Translations under genes and position numbers: made by a program
The notes under the pieces: generated by a model
Told to the model about the DNA's origin: nothing
Seen by the model: only the letters and a program-made list of their open reading frames with translations
The model's database searches: none
Part shown: positions 31,283-41,415 of the stretch, piece after piece
How the letters are laid out: every line of letters starts with the position of its first letter
How positions within the stretch are numbered: position 1 is the stretch's first letter
Source: Mycetocola manganoxydans
GTDB lineage: Bacteria; Actinomycetota; Actinomycetes; Actinomycetales; Microbacteriaceae
Reading direction: 5' to 3'
Length of the DNA: 64,000 nucleotides
Assembly (NCBI RefSeq): GCF_003667545.1
Contig: NZ_RCUV01000012.1
Coordinates: 1 to 64,000 of the forward strand

Positions 31283-31933
31283 TCAGTCGGTGGAGAGGGA
31301 GGCGACCCAGTTCTTGAGAAGCCGGATCCCGGCATCCCCCGATTTTTCGGGGTGGAACTGGGTAGCGGAAAGGGGGCCGTTCTCGACGGCGGCGATGAAC
31401 CGGGTGCCGTGTTCGGCCCAGGTCACCCGGGGTGCGGGGAACGGTGGGGTCACGTCGAGCGTCCAGTCTTGAGCGGCGTAGGAGTGCACGAAGTAGAAAC
31501 GCTCGTCGCGGAGTCCGCGAAACAGCACGGAGTCTTCGGGAGCGTCGACGGTGTTCCAGCCCATGTGAGGCAATACCGGGGCGTCGAGCTCGGCCACGGT
31601 GCCTGGCCATTCGCCGAGGCCCTCGGTTTCGAGCCCTCGTTCGACGCCCTGTTCGAACATCACCTGCATGCCGACGCAAATGCCGAGCACTTTGCGACCG
31701 CCGGCGAGCCTGCGGTCGATGACTTCAGCGGCACGCGACGAACGGAGTTGTTCCATCACTGCGCTGAACGCGCCGACTCCTGGCACGAGGAGCCCGTCGG
31801 CTTCGAGGGCGCGGGCGCGATTGCCGGTCAGTTCGACCGACGCGCCCGCGGCTTCGAGAGCCTTGACGGCGGAGTGCACGTTGCCGCTGCCGTAGTCGAG
31901 GACGACGACACTCGGGGTGGAGCCGCTGCTCAC
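31283..31933 (-). CDS. hisH: imidazole glycerol phosphate synthase glutaminase subunit
   Basis: 216 residues, class I glutamine amidotransferase. The nucleophile is Cys86 in GICVGMQ, and the His-Glu pair is in ATQFHPEKS near the C-terminus. It supplies ammonia to HisF, whose gene is not in this window. It starts with GTG overlapping the hisB stop. Confidence 0.95.
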   Translation of the reverse strand: MSSGSTPSVVVLDYGSGNVHSAVKALEAAGASVELTGNRARALEADGLLVPGVGAFSAVMEQLRSSRAAEVIDRRLAGGRKVLGICVGMQVMFEQGVERGLETEGLGEWPGTVAELDAPVLPHMGWNTVDAPEDSVLFRGLRDERFYFVHSYAAQDWTLDVTPPFPAPRVTWAEHGTRFIAAVENGPLSATQFHPEKSGDAGIRLLKNWVASLSTD

Positions 31934-32538
31934 AGGGCACCCTTTGTAGAGGGGATACCGGTCACCTCGGCGTCGAACGCCTTGGCCTGCCGGAATGCAC
32001 GGGCGAACGCCTTGAATTCCGCTTCGGCGATGTGGTGCGGGTCGCGTCCGCCGAGCACGCGGACGTGAACGGTGAGCGCGGCGTTGTAGCTGATGGCCTC
32101 GAAGACGTGGCGCACCATGGAACCGGTGAAGTGACCGCCGATGAGGTGGAATTCGAACCCCGCCGGCTCGCCGGAGTGCACGAGGTAGGGGCGTCCGGAG
32201 ATGTCGACGACCGCCTGCACAAGGGCTTCGTCGAGCGGCACGAGAGCGTCGCCGTACCGTGAGATGCCCTCCTTGGTGCCGAGCGCCTGCCGGATGGCCT
32301 GGCCGAGGGCGATGCCGATGTCTTCGACCGTGTGGTGCACGTCGATGTCAGTGTCTCCGCTGGCCCGCACGGTGAGGTCGGTGAGCGAGTGCTTCGCGAA
32401 TGCCGTCAGCAGGTGATCAAAGAACGGCACCGTCGTGTGGATGTCGCTCGTGCCCGTGCCATCGAGGTTGATCGCGAGGTCGATGGTCGACTCGCTCGTC
32501 TCACGCTGGACGTGCGCTGTGCGCTCTACGGAGTTCAT
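31930..32538 (-). CDS. hisB: imidazoleglycerol-phosphate dehydratase
   Basis: 202 residues, monofunctional form without the phosphatase domain. The manganese ligands are in the histidine clusters [13 protein letters not shown] and [14 protein letters not shown], with matching ones at [12 protein letters not shown] and [12 protein letters not shown] in the second half. ATGA overlap with hisC. Confidence 0.96.
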   Translation of the reverse strand: MNSVERTAHVQRETSESTIDLAINLDGTGTSDIHTTVPFFDHLLTAFAKHSLTDLTVRASGDTDIDVHHTVEDIGIALGQAIRQALGTKEGISRYGDALVPLDEALVQAVVDISGRPYLVHSGEPAGFEFHLIGGHFTGSMVRHVFEAISYNAALTVHVRVLGGRDPHHIAEAEFKAFARAFRQAKAFDAEVTGIPSTKGAL

Positions 32539-33617
32539 GGCTTCGAGCCTATCGCGGCCATGGCGTCGAGGAATGCGGTGGTCTCGGCCTCGGTTCCTGC
32601 GGTCACCCGCAGCTGCCCTGGGAGCCCGATGTCACGAATCAGGATGCCGCGCTCGAGTAATGCCTCGAACAGGGCGTGCGGGTTCTCCACTCCCCCGAAC
32701 AGAACGAAGTTGCTGTGGCTGCGGTACGGGTGAAATCGGAGCTCCGTGAGGCCGGCGCTGATCCGGTCCCGCTGCACACGGATGTCGTCCACCATGGCAA
32801 GCATGGCCGTGCTGTGCAACAACGCCGCCGTTGCTGCCGCCTGCGTCAGCGCGGAGAGGTGGTAGGGCAGGCGGACCAGACGGAGAGCATCCGTCACGGC
32901 CGGGTCTGCCGCGAGGTAGCCGACGCGGACGCCGGCAAACGCGAACGCCTTGCTCATTGTGCGGGAGATGAGGAGGCGGTCTCGTCCGGGGAGAAGCGTC
33001 AAAGCGCTCGGGATGTCATGGGGTGCGAACTCGACGTAGGCCTCGTCGACGACGACGATCCCGTCGGTCGCGTCGTAGACCGCAGCGATCGTCTCGAGTG
33101 ACAGCGGTGTACCCGTCGGATTGTTCGGAGAGCAAAGGAACACGATGTCGGGCTGGGCCTCGGCGACAGCAGCCGCCGCAGTAGCCGGTGAGAGCTCGTA
33201 CTCAGGGTCGCGTTCGGCGCCGATCCAGGCGGTACCGGTCCCCGATGCCAGAAGCGAGTACATCGAATAGGTGGGAACGAAACCCAGGAGGGAACGACCG
33301 GGTCCACCGAAGGCCTGGAGGACCTGCTGGAGCACTTCGTTGGATCCGTTGGCCGCCCAGATGTTGTCCCGCGTGAGGCCGTGCCCGAGGTAGTGCGCGA
33401 GGCTGTCGCGCAGTGTGCTGAACTCGCGGTCGGGGTACCTGTTGGCCCCGAGCACCGCAGACGCCAGCGAGGTGACGATGTCGCGAGCGACCTCTTCGGG
33501 GATCGCATGAGTGTTCTCGTTCACGTTGAGCGCGACAGGCACGCTCTTCTGGGGAGCCCCGTAGGGCGTCTTGCCGCGAAGGTCGTCGCGGATGGGCAGG
33601 GACTCGAGAGAACTCAC
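32535..33617 (-). CDS. hisC: histidinol-phosphate aminotransferase
   Basis: 360 residues, PLP fold type I. The PLP lysine is in [20 protein letters not shown] and the Asn/Asp contacts are in [11 protein letters not shown] and VVDEAYVEF. It is the first gene of hisC-hisB-hisH-priA-SseB. The GTG at 33617 has TAAACT 6 nt upstream within a perfect palindrome, so a leaderless and possibly repressible start is expected. Confidence 0.95.
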   Translation of the reverse strand: MSSLESLPIRDDLRGKTPYGAPQKSVPVALNVNENTHAIPEEVARDIVTSLASAVLGANRYPDREFSTLRDSLAHYLGHGLTRDNIWAANGSNEVLQQVLQAFGGPGRSLLGFVPTYSMYSLLASGTGTAWIGAERDPEYELSPATAAAAVAEAQPDIVFLCSPNNPTGTPLSLETIAAVYDATDGIVVVDEAYVEFAPHDIPSALTLLPGRDRLLISRTMSKAFAFAGVRVGYLAADPAVTDALRLVRLPYHLSALTQAAATAALLHSTAMLAMVDDIRVQRDRISAGLTELRFHPYRSHSNFVLFGGVENPHALFEALLERGILIRDIGLPGQLRVTAGTEAETTAFLDAMAAIGSKP

Positions 33618-33634
33618 CCGGTAAGTTTACCGGC
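33618..33634 (-). promoter_or_regulatory. hisC promoter with overlapping palindrome
   Basis: CCGGTAAACTTACCGG (33634-33619) is a perfect 16-bp palindrome. It contains the -10 TAAACT (33629-33624) and abuts the GTG start, so a protein bound here would block the promoter. Confidence 0.5.
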
Positions 33635-33668
33635 GGCCGGCAGGGCCACTGCCCGCCGCGTCAGAGAC

Positions 33669-34097
33669 TCAGTTCGCGTACTGCTCGGGGATCGCGATGC
33701 GCTGGCCGGGAGACACGGTAGAGGTGTCGAGCTGGTTGAGACGCATGATGTCGGCGATGACGTCGCGGGGGTCAGACTCGGGTGCAACGGTTGCTGCGAG
33801 CTGCCAGAGGGACTGCCCCGACTCGATGGTCTCGTACTCGAAGACGACCGTGCTTGAGGTGGAGTTTGCGACAGCCGGCAGGGCGTTGACCCCGAGCCAG
33901 GCGGCGATGCCGACGAGGGGCGCTGCCGCGAGAGAGGTGAAGACCACTCGTCCGCGACGCGTGAGGCGCATTTTGGTCGCCGGCCGGGATTGCGTCTGCG
34001 AGCCTGACTGGCGGGACGGAGCGACGGGCGTCGGTCGCATCGCTGCCGATCGGGACGAAAGTGCCGGGCGGATCGGTGTGATGACTGCTGTGCTCAT
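33669..34097 (-). CDS. LysM protein divergent from lexA, probable SOS division inhibitor
   Basis: 142 residues. A basic N-terminus (1-50), one membrane segment (about 50-68) and a C-terminal LysM domain (about 88-138, YETIESGQSLWQLAATVAP to GQRIAIPEQY) are visible. The position opposite lexA matches mycobacterial Rv2719c/ChiZ and corynebacterial DivS, which halt division during SOS (family knowledge). AGGAGG lies 8 nt before the ATG. The promoter -10 lies inside a LexA-type palindrome. Confidence 0.85.
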   Translation of the reverse strand: MSTAVITPIRPALSSRSAAMRPTPVAPSRQSGSQTQSRPATKMRLTRRGRVVFTSLAAAPLVGIAAWLGVNALPAVANSTSSTVVFEYETIESGQSLWQLAATVAPESDPRDVIADIMRLNQLDTSTVSPGQRIAIPEQYAN

Positions 34098-34160
34098 GGT
34101 GTGTGCCTCCTGCGTGCTGACGATGCTGTGCTGTTTGCGGTGCTGTGCTGCTTCGGAGTA

Positions 34161-34198
34161 TTCGTATCCGACTCCCGGCCGGGGGAGCCGGATACGAA
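34161..34198. promoter_or_regulatory. stem-loop in 5' UTR of the LysM gene
   Basis: TTCGTATCCG (34161-34170) pairs with CGGATACGAA (34189-34198), and five more pairs (CTCCC/GGGAG) follow after one mismatch. It lies between the promoter and the ribosome-binding site of the LysM gene. Confidence 0.55.
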
Positions 34199-34207
34199 GC
34201 TGTGTTC

Positions 34208-34238
34208 CGAATATATATTCGATTGTTCGAACATTCAA
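34208..34238 (-). promoter_or_regulatory. promoter of LysM gene with LexA-type box
   Basis: TTGAAT (34238-34233), 17-nt spacer, TATATT (34215-34210). The -10 is embedded in CGAATATATATTCG (34208-34221), a perfect palindrome close to the LexA consensus CGAAC-N4-GTTCG. Confidence 0.7.
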
Positions 34239-34279
34239 CCCCATATTCGGACTTTCTTTGAAAAGAGTGCCGACACACT

Positions 34280-34319
34280 CGAACAAATGTTTGTTGCCAG
34301 TCGACTCCGAAGCTAGGGT
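34280..34319 (+). promoter_or_regulatory. lexA promoter with LexA box
   Basis: CGAACAAATGTTTG (34280-34293) matches the LexA box with one mismatch. It overlaps the -35 TTGTTG (34291-34296), which is followed after 17 nt by TAGGGT (34314-34319). Autorepression by LexA fits. Confidence 0.75.
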
Positions 34320-34389
34320 TTGACTACTGGTTGAAACTCAACCAGCGACCACTGACATTGGCCGGCCCCGCCCGCCAGACGGGAGTGAC

Positions 34390-35127
34390 ATGACGCTCAA
34401 CAAGAGGGATGCCGCTGCAACTACCGGGAGCGCTGCTGCTTCGGCGAAGCCCAAGCGTGTGCTTGCCGAGAAGCCGACCACACGTCGCCGCAAGAACCTG
34501 AGCGAGAAGCAGCTGGCCATTCTCGACGTGATCCAGCGGTCGGTGACCTCTCGCGGTTATCCGCCGAGCATGCGCGAGATCGGTGACGCCGTCGGCCTCG
34601 CCTCGCTATCGAGCGTCACACACCAGCTCAACCAACTCGAGCTCAGCGGATACCTCCGCCGCGACCCGAACCGACCGCGCGCCCTCGAGATCCTCATCGA
34701 CCTGCCCTCCCAGTCGGCCGAAACCGACTTCGAGAACCAGACGCCCGTCGGTGACGCCGCCATGGTCCCGCTGGTCGGCCGGATCGCCGCCGGCGTTCCC
34801 ATCACGGCAGACCAGCAGGTCGAAGAAGTGTTCCCGCTCCCCCGGCAGCTCGTCGGAAAGGGCGACCTGTTCATGCTCAAAGTGTCTGGTGAGTCGATGA
34901 TCGACGCCGCGATCTGCGATGGCGACTGGGTTGTCGTCCGTCAGCAGCAGACGGCCGAGAACGGAGACATCGTCGCAGCAATGCTCGACGGCGAAGCGAC
35001 CGTGAAGGTGTTCCGCCAGCGCGACGGCCACACCTGGCTGCTCCCCCGCAACTCGAGCTTCGAACCGATCCTGGGCGATGAGGCCGACGTCCTCGGCAAG
35101 ATCGTGGCGGTTCTCCGCGCGGTCTAG
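34390..35127 (+). CDS. lexA: SOS repressor LexA
   Basis: 245 residues. The winged HTH spans about 36-100 ([36 protein letters not shown]). The self-cleavage site is Ala134-Gly135 (GRIAAGVPI), with catalytic Ser169 (SGESM) and Lys206 (ATVKVF). RecA filaments trigger cleavage. The basic N-terminal extension of about 35 residues is common in actinobacteria. The ATG at 34390 has GGGAG just upstream; a TGGTTGA/TCAACCA hairpin lies in the 5' UTR. Confidence 0.97.
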   Translation: MTLNKRDAAATTGSAAASAKPKRVLAEKPTTRRRKNLSEKQLAILDVIQRSVTSRGYPPSMREIGDAVGLASLSSVTHQLNQLELSGYLRRDPNRPRALEILIDLPSQSAETDFENQTPVGDAAMVPLVGRIAAGVPITADQQVEEVFPLPRQLVGKGDLFMLKVSGESMIDAAICDGDWVVVRQQQTAENGDIVAAMLDGEATVKVFRQRDGHTWLLPRNSSFEPILGDEADVLGKIVAVLRAV

Positions 35128-35200
35128 CCGTACCCGCCACTCGTCGTGCGACGGATACCGGCGCTTCCGGCGCGAGAGCGGCGCGACTATCGTGATCGGC

Positions 35201-35575
35201 ATGTCCGAGCGCGCCGTTCCCATCCTCCCCGGTCGCGATTTGAACGAGACTCTCGGCTTCTATGAGCGACTCGGCTTCGAGAACCGTGGTGCGCCGCCCG
35301 AGGAATGGGACTACCTCATCCTCGGACGCGGATCACTTGAGCTGCACTTCTCATCGGAGCCCGGCGTCGACCCCCTCACGACGGCGTCGATGTGCTACCT
35401 CTACGTCGATGACGCGAACGCCCAGTTCGATGAGTGGCGCGAACTCGTCGTCGGCAACCGTGCCACCGGCAGTCGGATCGTCCCGCCAGTCGTCACCGAT
35501 TACGGGATGATCGAGTTCGCCATCGTCGACCCGAGCGGAAACCTGATCCGTATCGGGACTCCGGCCGACAAGTAA
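35201..35575 (+). CDS. VOC family protein (bleomycin-resistance/glyoxalase-like)
   Basis: 124 residues. AVPILPGRDLNETLGFYERLGFE and FAIVDPSGNLIRIG are the two halves of the vicinal-oxygen-chelate fold. Members bind bleomycin-type drugs or act on small molecules; which applies here is unknown. The ATG at 35201 has TATCGT 7 nt upstream, so the mRNA may be leaderless. It faces hflX across a terminator. Confidence 0.85.
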   Translation: MSERAVPILPGRDLNETLGFYERLGFENRGAPPEEWDYLILGRGSLELHFSSEPGVDPLTTASMCYLYVDDANAQFDEWRELVVGNRATGSRIVPPVVTDYGMIEFAIVDPSGNLIRIGTPADK

Positions 35576-35608
35576 CGGGAACGACGCGCCACGCGGCATC
35601 CGGCATCC

Positions 35609-35667
35609 CTGCCCGGTCGATTCTGGCTACAACCGGCGCCGAATCTCGACCAAGACTGACCGGGCAG
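35609..35667. terminator. bidirectional hairpin between VOC gene and hflX
   Basis: CTGCCCGGTC (35609-35618) pairs with GACCGGGCAG (35658-35667), and an inner GATTC/GAATC pair closes part of the 39-nt loop. It lies between convergent genes. Confidence 0.55.
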
Positions 35668-35721
35668 CCGCGCGAACAGCCGAAACCGACCGAGCGACAC
35701 ACACAATGCGCCGCGGAGGCG

Positions 35722-37254
35722 TCAGCCCCGGCGGGTGAACTCCGCGACCTGCGCGGCAAGTTCCTCGGATGCCATCGCGCGCACGTGGGTGCCTTCCTCG
35801 AGGTAGTCGAGGTGATCCACCCGCCCCCGGCGGTGCAGCATCGAGATGACGTCTCCCCTGTCGTACGGTACGAGGAGGTCGAGCTCGATCGACGGGCTCG
35901 GCAGAAGGGTTCCGAGCGCGGTGAGGATCTCGTCAATCCCCTCCCCTGTGCGCGCTGAGGCGAAGATCGCGTTCGGCTCGAGGCCGCGCAGCAACAGCCG
36001 GTCGTCCTCGCTGACGAGGTCGCTCTTGTTGAAGACGACGAGCTCAGGGATGTCACGGGCACCGACATCGCCGATGACGTCGCGGACGGTCATCAACTGG
36101 GCAGCAGGATCGGGGTGCGACCCGTCGACGACGTGCACGATGACATCCGATTCCGCGACCTCTTCCAGGGTGGAGCGGAACGCTTCGACGAGCTGGTGCG
36201 GCAGATTGCGCACGAAGCCGACGGTGTCGGAGATCGTGTAGAGCCGGCCGTCCTCGGTCGCGGTGCGGCGGACCGTTGCGTCCAGCGTCGCGAACAGGGA
36301 GTTCTCGACGAGAACTCCCGCCTTGGTGATCCGATTGAGCAGGCTTGACTTACCGGCGTTGGTGTACCCGGCGATCGCGACGGATGGCACCTCGAAACGG
36401 TGGCGGTTGGCGCGCTTCGCCTCACGTGCGGGGCCGAAGCCCTTGATCTGCTTGCGCAGCTTCGCCATCCGGGTGTGGATCCGGCGGCGGTCGAGCTCGA
36501 TCTTCGTTTCACCCGGACCGCGGGAACCCATACCGGCTCCGGCTCCACCGACCTGACCACCGGCCTGCCTGGACATCGAGTCACCCCAACCGCGAAGGCG
36601 CGGGAGGAGGTACTCGAGCTGGGCAAGTTCGACCTGCGCCTTACCCTCGCGGCTCTTCGCGTGCTGGCTGAAGATGTCGAGGATGACGGCCGTGCGGTCG
36701 ATCACCTTGACCTTGACGACGTCCTCGAGCGCACGACGCTGGCTGGGTGCGAGCTCGGTGTCGGCGATCACGGTGTCTGCGCCGAGCGCGGCCACGATGC
36801 CACGCAGCTCTTCCGCCTTGCCCTTGCCGAGGTAGGTGCTCGGGTCAGGAGTCGGGCGGCGCTGGAGCATTCCGTCGAGGACGACGGCGCCGGCGGTCTC
36901 TGCCAGGGCGGCGAGTTCGCGAATGGAGTTTTCAGCTTCCTGCAGGGAACCCTGCGAGTAGATGCCGATGAGCACCACATTCTCGATCCGGAGCTGTCGG
37001 TATTCGACCTCGGTGACGTCTTCGAGCTCTGTCGAGAGACCGCGGACACGGCGGAGTGCCTGACGGTCTTCGCGGTCGAACTGCTCGCCATCGTGGTTGT
37101 CATCGTCGCGGGCGCCGCTGTCGGCGTCGAGCGCCTCGGCCCTGCCCGCTCCGAAAAGTGCATAACCGGACGCACGCGTCTCAGCGTTTTTGAGCACGCG
37201 GGCCACGGCGTCGTCGCCTTCGGTGAGGTCTGGGGTGTCGCTCTGAGATGTCAT
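35722..37254 (-). CDS. hflX: ribosome-splitting GTPase HflX
   Basis: 510 residues. The N-terminal HflX domain (about 90-270, including the GSRGPGETKIELDRRRIHTR helix) precedes the G domain. The P-loop GYTNAGKSS is at 296-304, then DTVGFVRNLP and NKSD. It binds the 50S subunit and rescues stalled or heat-damaged ribosomes (family knowledge). A 90-residue acidic N-terminal extension is present. TAGGGT lies 8 nt before the ATG, and the promoter is back to back with that of the methyltransferase. Confidence 0.94.
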   Translation of the reverse strand: MTSQSDTPDLTEGDDAVARVLKNAETRASGYALFGAGRAEALDADSGARDDDNHDGEQFDREDRQALRRVRGLSTELEDVTEVEYRQLRIENVVLIGIYSQGSLQEAENSIRELAALAETAGAVVLDGMLQRRPTPDPSTYLGKGKAEELRGIVAALGADTVIADTELAPSQRRALEDVVKVKVIDRTAVILDIFSQHAKSREGKAQVELAQLEYLLPRLRGWGDSMSRQAGGQVGGAGAGMGSRGPGETKIELDRRRIHTRMAKLRKQIKGFGPAREAKRANRHRFEVPSVAIAGYTNAGKSSLLNRITKAGVLVENSLFATLDATVRRTATEDGRLYTISDTVGFVRNLPHQLVEAFRSTLEEVAESDVIVHVVDGSHPDPAAQLMTVRDVIGDVGARDIPELVVFNKSDLVSEDDRLLLRGLEPNAIFASARTGEGIDEILTALGTLLPSPSIELDLLVPYDRGDVISMLHRRGRVDHLDYLEEGTHVRAMASEELAAQVAEFTRRG

Positions 37255-37283
37255 CAGTGTTAACCCTAACCCGTGCGGTCGAG

Positions 37284-37295
37284 TAACGTTCGGGT
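37284..37295 (+). promoter_or_regulatory. leaderless promoter of methyltransferase
   Basis: TAACGT (37284-37289) lies 6 nt before the ATG at 37296. A possible -35, TTAACC, lies 18 nt upstream of the -10. The whole hflX/methyltransferase divergent gap is only 41 nt. Confidence 0.5.
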
Positions 37296-37910
37296 ATGGC
37301 CAGCGAACACTATTTCACCGGCGTGCCCGGGACCGAGCTCAAGCTGCGGACCGTCACGGTGCACCTCGCAGGCGAGGAGCGTGAGCTCACGACCGCCAAC
37401 GGCATCTTCAGCCCGGCCCGGATCGACCAGGGCACCCAGGTGCTCCTCAGCGAGACGCCGCGTCCTCCCGCGACGGGCAACATCCTCGACCTCGGTTGCG
37501 GCTGGGGACCGATCGCGTTCACCATCGCTTTCGCATCGCCGGATGCCACGGTGTGGGCCGTGGACGTCAACGAGCGCTCGCTCGAACTCGTTCGGATGAA
37601 TGCCGAGAAGCTCGGACTGACCAACGTCAAAGCTGTACTTCCCGACCAGGTTCCCGGCGGCCTCCTGTTTGACTCGATCTGGTCGAACCCGCCGATCCGC
37701 ATCGGTAAGCAGGCCCTGCACGAGATGCTCGAACACTGGCTCCCCCGGCTCACCCCTGGTTCGGACGCCTGGCTCGTCGTGCAGAAGAACCTCGGCGCGG
37801 ACAGCCTCCATCGCTGGCTGCAGGAGCAGTTCGGGAGCGATCTCGACGTGACGCGCGAAGCGATCAGCAAGGGCTACCGCGTCCTGCGCGCCTCCCGGCA
37901 CGCCGACTGA
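37296..37910 (+). CDS. class I SAM-dependent methyltransferase, RsmC/RlmG-like
   Basis: 204 residues. SAM-binding LDLGCGWGP is at 64-72. The catalytic SNPP at 130-133, in the sequence SIWSNPPIRIG, marks an N-methyltransferase acting on guanine or adenine, usually in rRNA. It corresponds to the catalytic half only; the N-terminal pseudo-domain of E. coli RsmC is absent. Its stop lies 2 nt from that of dapF. Confidence 0.88.
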   Translation: MASEHYFTGVPGTELKLRTVTVHLAGEERELTTANGIFSPARIDQGTQVLLSETPRPPATGNILDLGCGWGPIAFTIAFASPDATVWAVDVNERSLELVRMNAEKLGLTNVKAVLPDQVPGGLLFDSIWSNPPIRIGKQALHEMLEHWLPRLTPGSDAWLVVQKNLGADSLHRWLQEQFGSDLDVTREAISKGYRVLRASRHAD

Positions 37911-37912
37911 CC

Positions 37913-38794
37913 TCAGCCCAGTTCGAGCGTCCCGGTGTAGACGAGGTCGGCCGGGCCACTGAGCCCCACGTGCTCACCGTCCTGGGTGGCGAACATTCGT
38001 ACCCCGAGGGTTCCTCCTGGCACGTCGACGCGCCAGGCGTTCGGGGCGGATGAGCCGGCCCAGTGCCGCGTCGCCAGGGCGGCGGCGGCCACTCCGGTTC
38101 CACAGGACAGGGTCTCACCGCTCCCCCGTTCATGCACGCGCATCGTGATGCGGCCGATCCCGTCGGTCACGAGCGGGTCGTGCGGCACGACGAACTCGAC
38201 GTTGGCTCCATCGATGGGTTCCGGTTCGATCCGCGGAACGTAGCTGAGGTCTGCGGACGCCAGCTCGCTCTCATCGGCGAGGGCGACGACGACGTGCGGG
38301 TTGCCGACATTGATCCCGAGCCCCGGCCGGGCGACCTTGAGCTCCTTGGCGCGCACGAGTGGCTCTCCCCCGTCGAGCGTCCACCGGCCGAGATCGACCT
38401 GGAATCCGTTCGTCGACCGCTGCACGTCGCGCACACCGGCACGTGTGCCGATGGCGAGGGTGTCACCCGACTCGAGTTCCACAAGGCCCTGGTCGAGCAG
38501 GTAGCGAACGAAGACGCGGATGCCGTTTCCGCACATCTCCGCGATCGACCCGTCCGCGTTGTGGTAATCCATGAACCACTCGGCGTTCTCGTCCTCGGCG
38601 AGTGCGGCGGCACCCGCTTCGAGGTTCCGTGAACGCACGGCGCGGATGACACCATCGGCGCCGACGCCGAAGTGCCGGTCACAAATCGCGGCGATCTGCT
38701 CCACGCTCAGCGGTATCCTGCCATCCGGGTCAGCGTAGAGAACGAAGTCATTGCCGGTGCCGTGGCCTTTGGTGAACGGGAGCGTGAATGCCAT
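37913..38794 (-). CDS. dapF: diaminopimelate epimerase
   Basis: 293 residues. It interconverts LL- and meso-diaminopimelate for lysine and peptidoglycan. The catalytic cysteines are Cys88 (MCGNG) and Cys231 (SCGTG), both present, with [10 protein letters not shown] at the start. The ATG at 38794 has TAGACT exactly 6 nt upstream. It follows miaA by 19 nt, so it can be read from both its own promoter and the mia message. Confidence 0.96.
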   Translation of the reverse strand: MAFTLPFTKGHGTGNDFVLYADPDGRIPLSVEQIAAICDRHFGVGADGVIRAVRSRNLEAGAAALAEDENAEWFMDYHNADGSIAEMCGNGIRVFVRYLLDQGLVELESGDTLAIGTRAGVRDVQRSTNGFQVDLGRWTLDGGEPLVRAKELKVARPGLGINVGNPHVVVALADESELASADLSYVPRIEPEPIDGANVEFVVPHDPLVTDGIGRITMRVHERGSGETLSCGTGVAAAALATRHWAGSSAPNAWRVDVPGGTLGVRMFATQDGEHVGLSGPADLVYTGTLELG

Positions 38795-38806
38795 GGCTCG
38801 AGTCTA
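38795..38806 (-). promoter_or_regulatory. leaderless promoter of dapF
   Basis: TAGACT (38806-38801) lies 6 nt before the dapF ATG, inside the short miaA-dapF gap and the end of miaA. Confidence 0.55.
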
Positions 38807-38813
38807 GGGTTCG

Positions 38814-39722
38814 CTAGCCGGTGACGGATGCCTCGGCAGCGTCTCCGAGGTCGGCCGCGTCGTAGTCGAGCCAGACGATGTCGGCGTAACGCCGGAACCA
38901 GCTCACCTGCCTGCGGGCATACCTGCGCGTCAACTGCTGCGTCTCGTCGATCGCTTCGGCTTCTGTCGCCGTCCCGGCGAGCTGTCGCAGCGCCTGCGCG
39001 TATCCGATCGCTCTGGATGCGGTGACGCCTTGCTCAATTCCCTGCGGCACGAGGCCGCGGACTTCGTCGAGAAGGCCGGCGCTCCACATCCGCTCGACCC
39101 GCTCATCGAGGCGGGCGACAAGCTGGTCCCTGGGCGCACGCAACCCGAGGATGCGTGTCGGCCGCCAGTAGACCGGAGCCTCGGGCAGCATCCCGGCGAC
39201 GGGCGACCCGGTGAGCTCGGCGACCTCGAGGGCGCGCACGAGCCTGCGCGTGTTCTGCGAACCGATCCGTGCCGCGACGTCCGCGTCCAGGGCGGAGAGG
39301 CGGCGGAAGAGTTCACCGGGTCCGTGAGACTCCAGTTCCGCCTCGAGCCGCGCGCGCACCGCCTTGTCGGATGCCGGGAACTGGAAGTCGTAGATCACGC
39401 TCGCGACATACAGCCCGCTGCCTCCGACGAGGATCGGGGTGGAGCCCCGCGCGATGATGTCCTCGACCGCTGCCCGGGCATCCGCCTGGTAGCCCGCGAC
39501 GGTCGATTCGGTCGTGACGTCGAGCACGTCGAGCATGTGGTGGGGGATGCCGCGGCGTTCTTCGGGGGAAAGTTTCGCGGTGCCGATGTCCATTCCGCGG
39601 TACAGCTGCATCGCGTCGGCGTTGACGATCTCAGCCGGACGCCCCGCACGCGCCAGGCGCTCGGCGAGAGTGAGCGAGAGCTCGGATTTTCCGGTGCCGG
39701 TTGGGCCGATGATGCAGATCAC
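38814..39722 (-). CDS. miaA: tRNA dimethylallyltransferase
   Basis: 302 residues. It adds the isopentenyl group to A37 of tRNAs reading UNN codons. P-loop GPTGTGKS is at 6-13, and the [15 protein letters not shown] and GGSGLYV blocks are intact. It starts with GTG, 20 nt after the miaB stop. MiaB then thiomethylates the same base, so the two adjacent genes form one pathway. Confidence 0.95.
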   Translation of the reverse strand: MICIIGPTGTGKSELSLTLAERLARAGRPAEIVNADAMQLYRGMDIGTAKLSPEERRGIPHHMLDVLDVTTESTVAGYQADARAAVEDIIARGSTPILVGGSGLYVASVIYDFQFPASDKAVRARLEAELESHGPGELFRRLSALDADVAARIGSQNTRRLVRALEVAELTGSPVAGMLPEAPVYWRPTRILGLRAPRDQLVARLDERVERMWSAGLLDEVRGLVPQGIEQGVTASRAIGYAQALRQLAGTATEAEAIDETQQLTRRYARRQVSWFRRYADIVWLDYDAADLGDAAEASVTG

Positions 39723-39742
39723 TTCGGCACCGGGCGACGGGT

Positions 39743-41341
39743 TCAGCGCTGACCGTCCAACGCGTCGTAGATCGGGGTGGTAGCGCCGGCAACGGATGCC
39801 GGCGGACCGACGCGCAGGGACGGCAACCCGAGCGACACCCGGCCGGGCGTCGCGGATGGGGTGGCGGGCACACCGCAGGACTCGGCCTGGGCGCGGTCCC
39901 AGGCATCACCGGCGGTCGTCCGGCGCACGCGCAGTGGTGCGCCGTCGATTGTGTCTGCGATGAGGTAGAACGGTGCGGCCTGGCTCACTCGGACGGTCAC
40001 GACGTCTCCGGGACGCGGGATCTCGGAACCGGCGGGTACGTCGAAGTGCACGAGCCGCGAGTCTTCGGCACGGCCGGACATGCGGTGCGTTGCGGCGTCC
40101 TTCTTGCCTTCACCGACGGCGACGAGCAGGTTGACCTCGCGTCCGATCACGCCCTGGTTCTCTTCAAGGCTGATCCGGTCCTGCAGCGCGGTCAGCCGTT
40201 CGTAGCGTTCCTGGACGACCGCCTTCGGGACCTGGTCGGGCATCGTGGCCGCAGGCGTGCCTGGACGGATCGAGTACTGGAAGGTGAACGCGGTCGCGAA
40301 GCGGCTCGCTTCGACGACGCGCAGAGTCTCCTGGAAGTCTTCCTCCGTCTCGCCGGGGAACCCGACGATGATGTCCGTCGAGATCGCCGCGTGCGGCATC
40401 CGTTCCCGGACCCGGTCGAGGATCCCGAGGAATTTCTCGCTGCGGTACGAGCGGCGCATCGCCTTCAGGATGCGGTCGGAGCCGGATTGAAGCGGCATGT
40501 GCAGCTGGGGCATGACGCTGGGCGTCTCGGCCATGGCATCGATGACGTCGTCGGTGAACGCAGCGGGGTGAGGGCTGGTGAAGCGAATGCGTTCCAGTCC
40601 CGGGATGGCGCCGGCCGCGCGAAGCAGTTTCGAGAATGCCTGCCGGTCGCCGAATTCGACGCCGTAAGAGTTGACGTTCTGGCCGAGCAGGGTGACTTCG
40701 ATCGCTCCGTCGTCGACGAGGGCCTGGATCTCGGCGAGAATCTCGCCCGGGCGCCGGTCCTTCTCTTTGCCACGCAGAGCGGGCACGATGCAGAAGGTGC
40801 AGGTGTTGTTGCAGCCGACCGAGATGGACACCCAGCCGCTGTAGGTCGATTCACGTTTGGTGGGGAGCGTCGACGGGAACGTCTCCAGGGAATCGAGGAT
40901 CTCGATCTGGGCTTCGTCGTTGTGGCGAGCCCGTTCGAGCAGGCTCGGCAGTGAGCCCATGTTGTGGGTGCCGAAAACGACATCCACCCACGGTGCCTTC
41001 TCGAGGATGACGTTCTTGTCTTTCTGGGCGAGGCAGCCACCGACGGCGATCTGCATGCCCGCGTGACGCTTCTTGACCGAAGCCAGGTAGCCGAGGTTCC
41101 CGTAGAGCTTGTTGTCGGCGTTCTCGCGCACGGCGCACGTGTTGATGACGACGACGTCCGGCTCGACCCCGTCGGCTTTGACGTACCCGGCGGCGTCGAG
41201 TGAGCCGCCCAGGCGTTCCGAGTCATGCACATTCATCTGGCACCCGTAAGTGCGGACTTCGTAGGTTCGTGCTCGCCCTGACCCGTCGATGGCGGCGGCT
41301 GACGCCGGAATGACGGTGGGGAGTTCCTGCAGCGTGCTCAT
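39743..41341 (-). CDS. miaB: tRNA-2-methylthio-N6-dimethylallyladenosine synthase
   Basis: 532 residues. The N-terminal UPF0004 domain carries Cys34, Cys69 and Cys103 for the auxiliary Fe-S cluster. The radical-SAM cluster cysteines are 177, 181 and 184 (CNNTCTFC), and a TRAM domain lies near 385-450. The C-terminal 60-80 residues after TRAM are longer than in E. coli MiaB and low in conservation. TAGACT lies 9 nt before the ATG. Confidence 0.96.
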   Translation of the reverse strand: MSTLQELPTVIPASAAAIDGSGRARTYEVRTYGCQMNVHDSERLGGSLDAAGYVKADGVEPDVVVINTCAVRENADNKLYGNLGYLASVKKRHAGMQIAVGGCLAQKDKNVILEKAPWVDVVFGTHNMGSLPSLLERARHNDEAQIEILDSLETFPSTLPTKRESTYSGWVSISVGCNNTCTFCIVPALRGKEKDRRPGEILAEIQALVDDGAIEVTLLGQNVNSYGVEFGDRQAFSKLLRAAGAIPGLERIRFTSPHPAAFTDDVIDAMAETPSVMPQLHMPLQSGSDRILKAMRRSYRSEKFLGILDRVRERMPHAAISTDIIVGFPGETEEDFQETLRVVEASRFATAFTFQYSIRPGTPAATMPDQVPKAVVQERYERLTALQDRISLEENQGVIGREVNLLVAVGEGKKDAATHRMSGRAEDSRLVHFDVPAGSEIPRPGDVVTVRVSQAAPFYLIADTIDGAPLRVRRTTAGDAWDRAQAESCGVPATPSATPGRVSLGLPSLRVGPPASVAGATTPIYDALDGQR

Positions 41342-41415
41342 GATCGTTCCAGTCTACGTTCGCCCGGCGGACCGGGCGACGGACACCTGCCGGTGTTGTC
41401 GTGTCGATACGAAGA

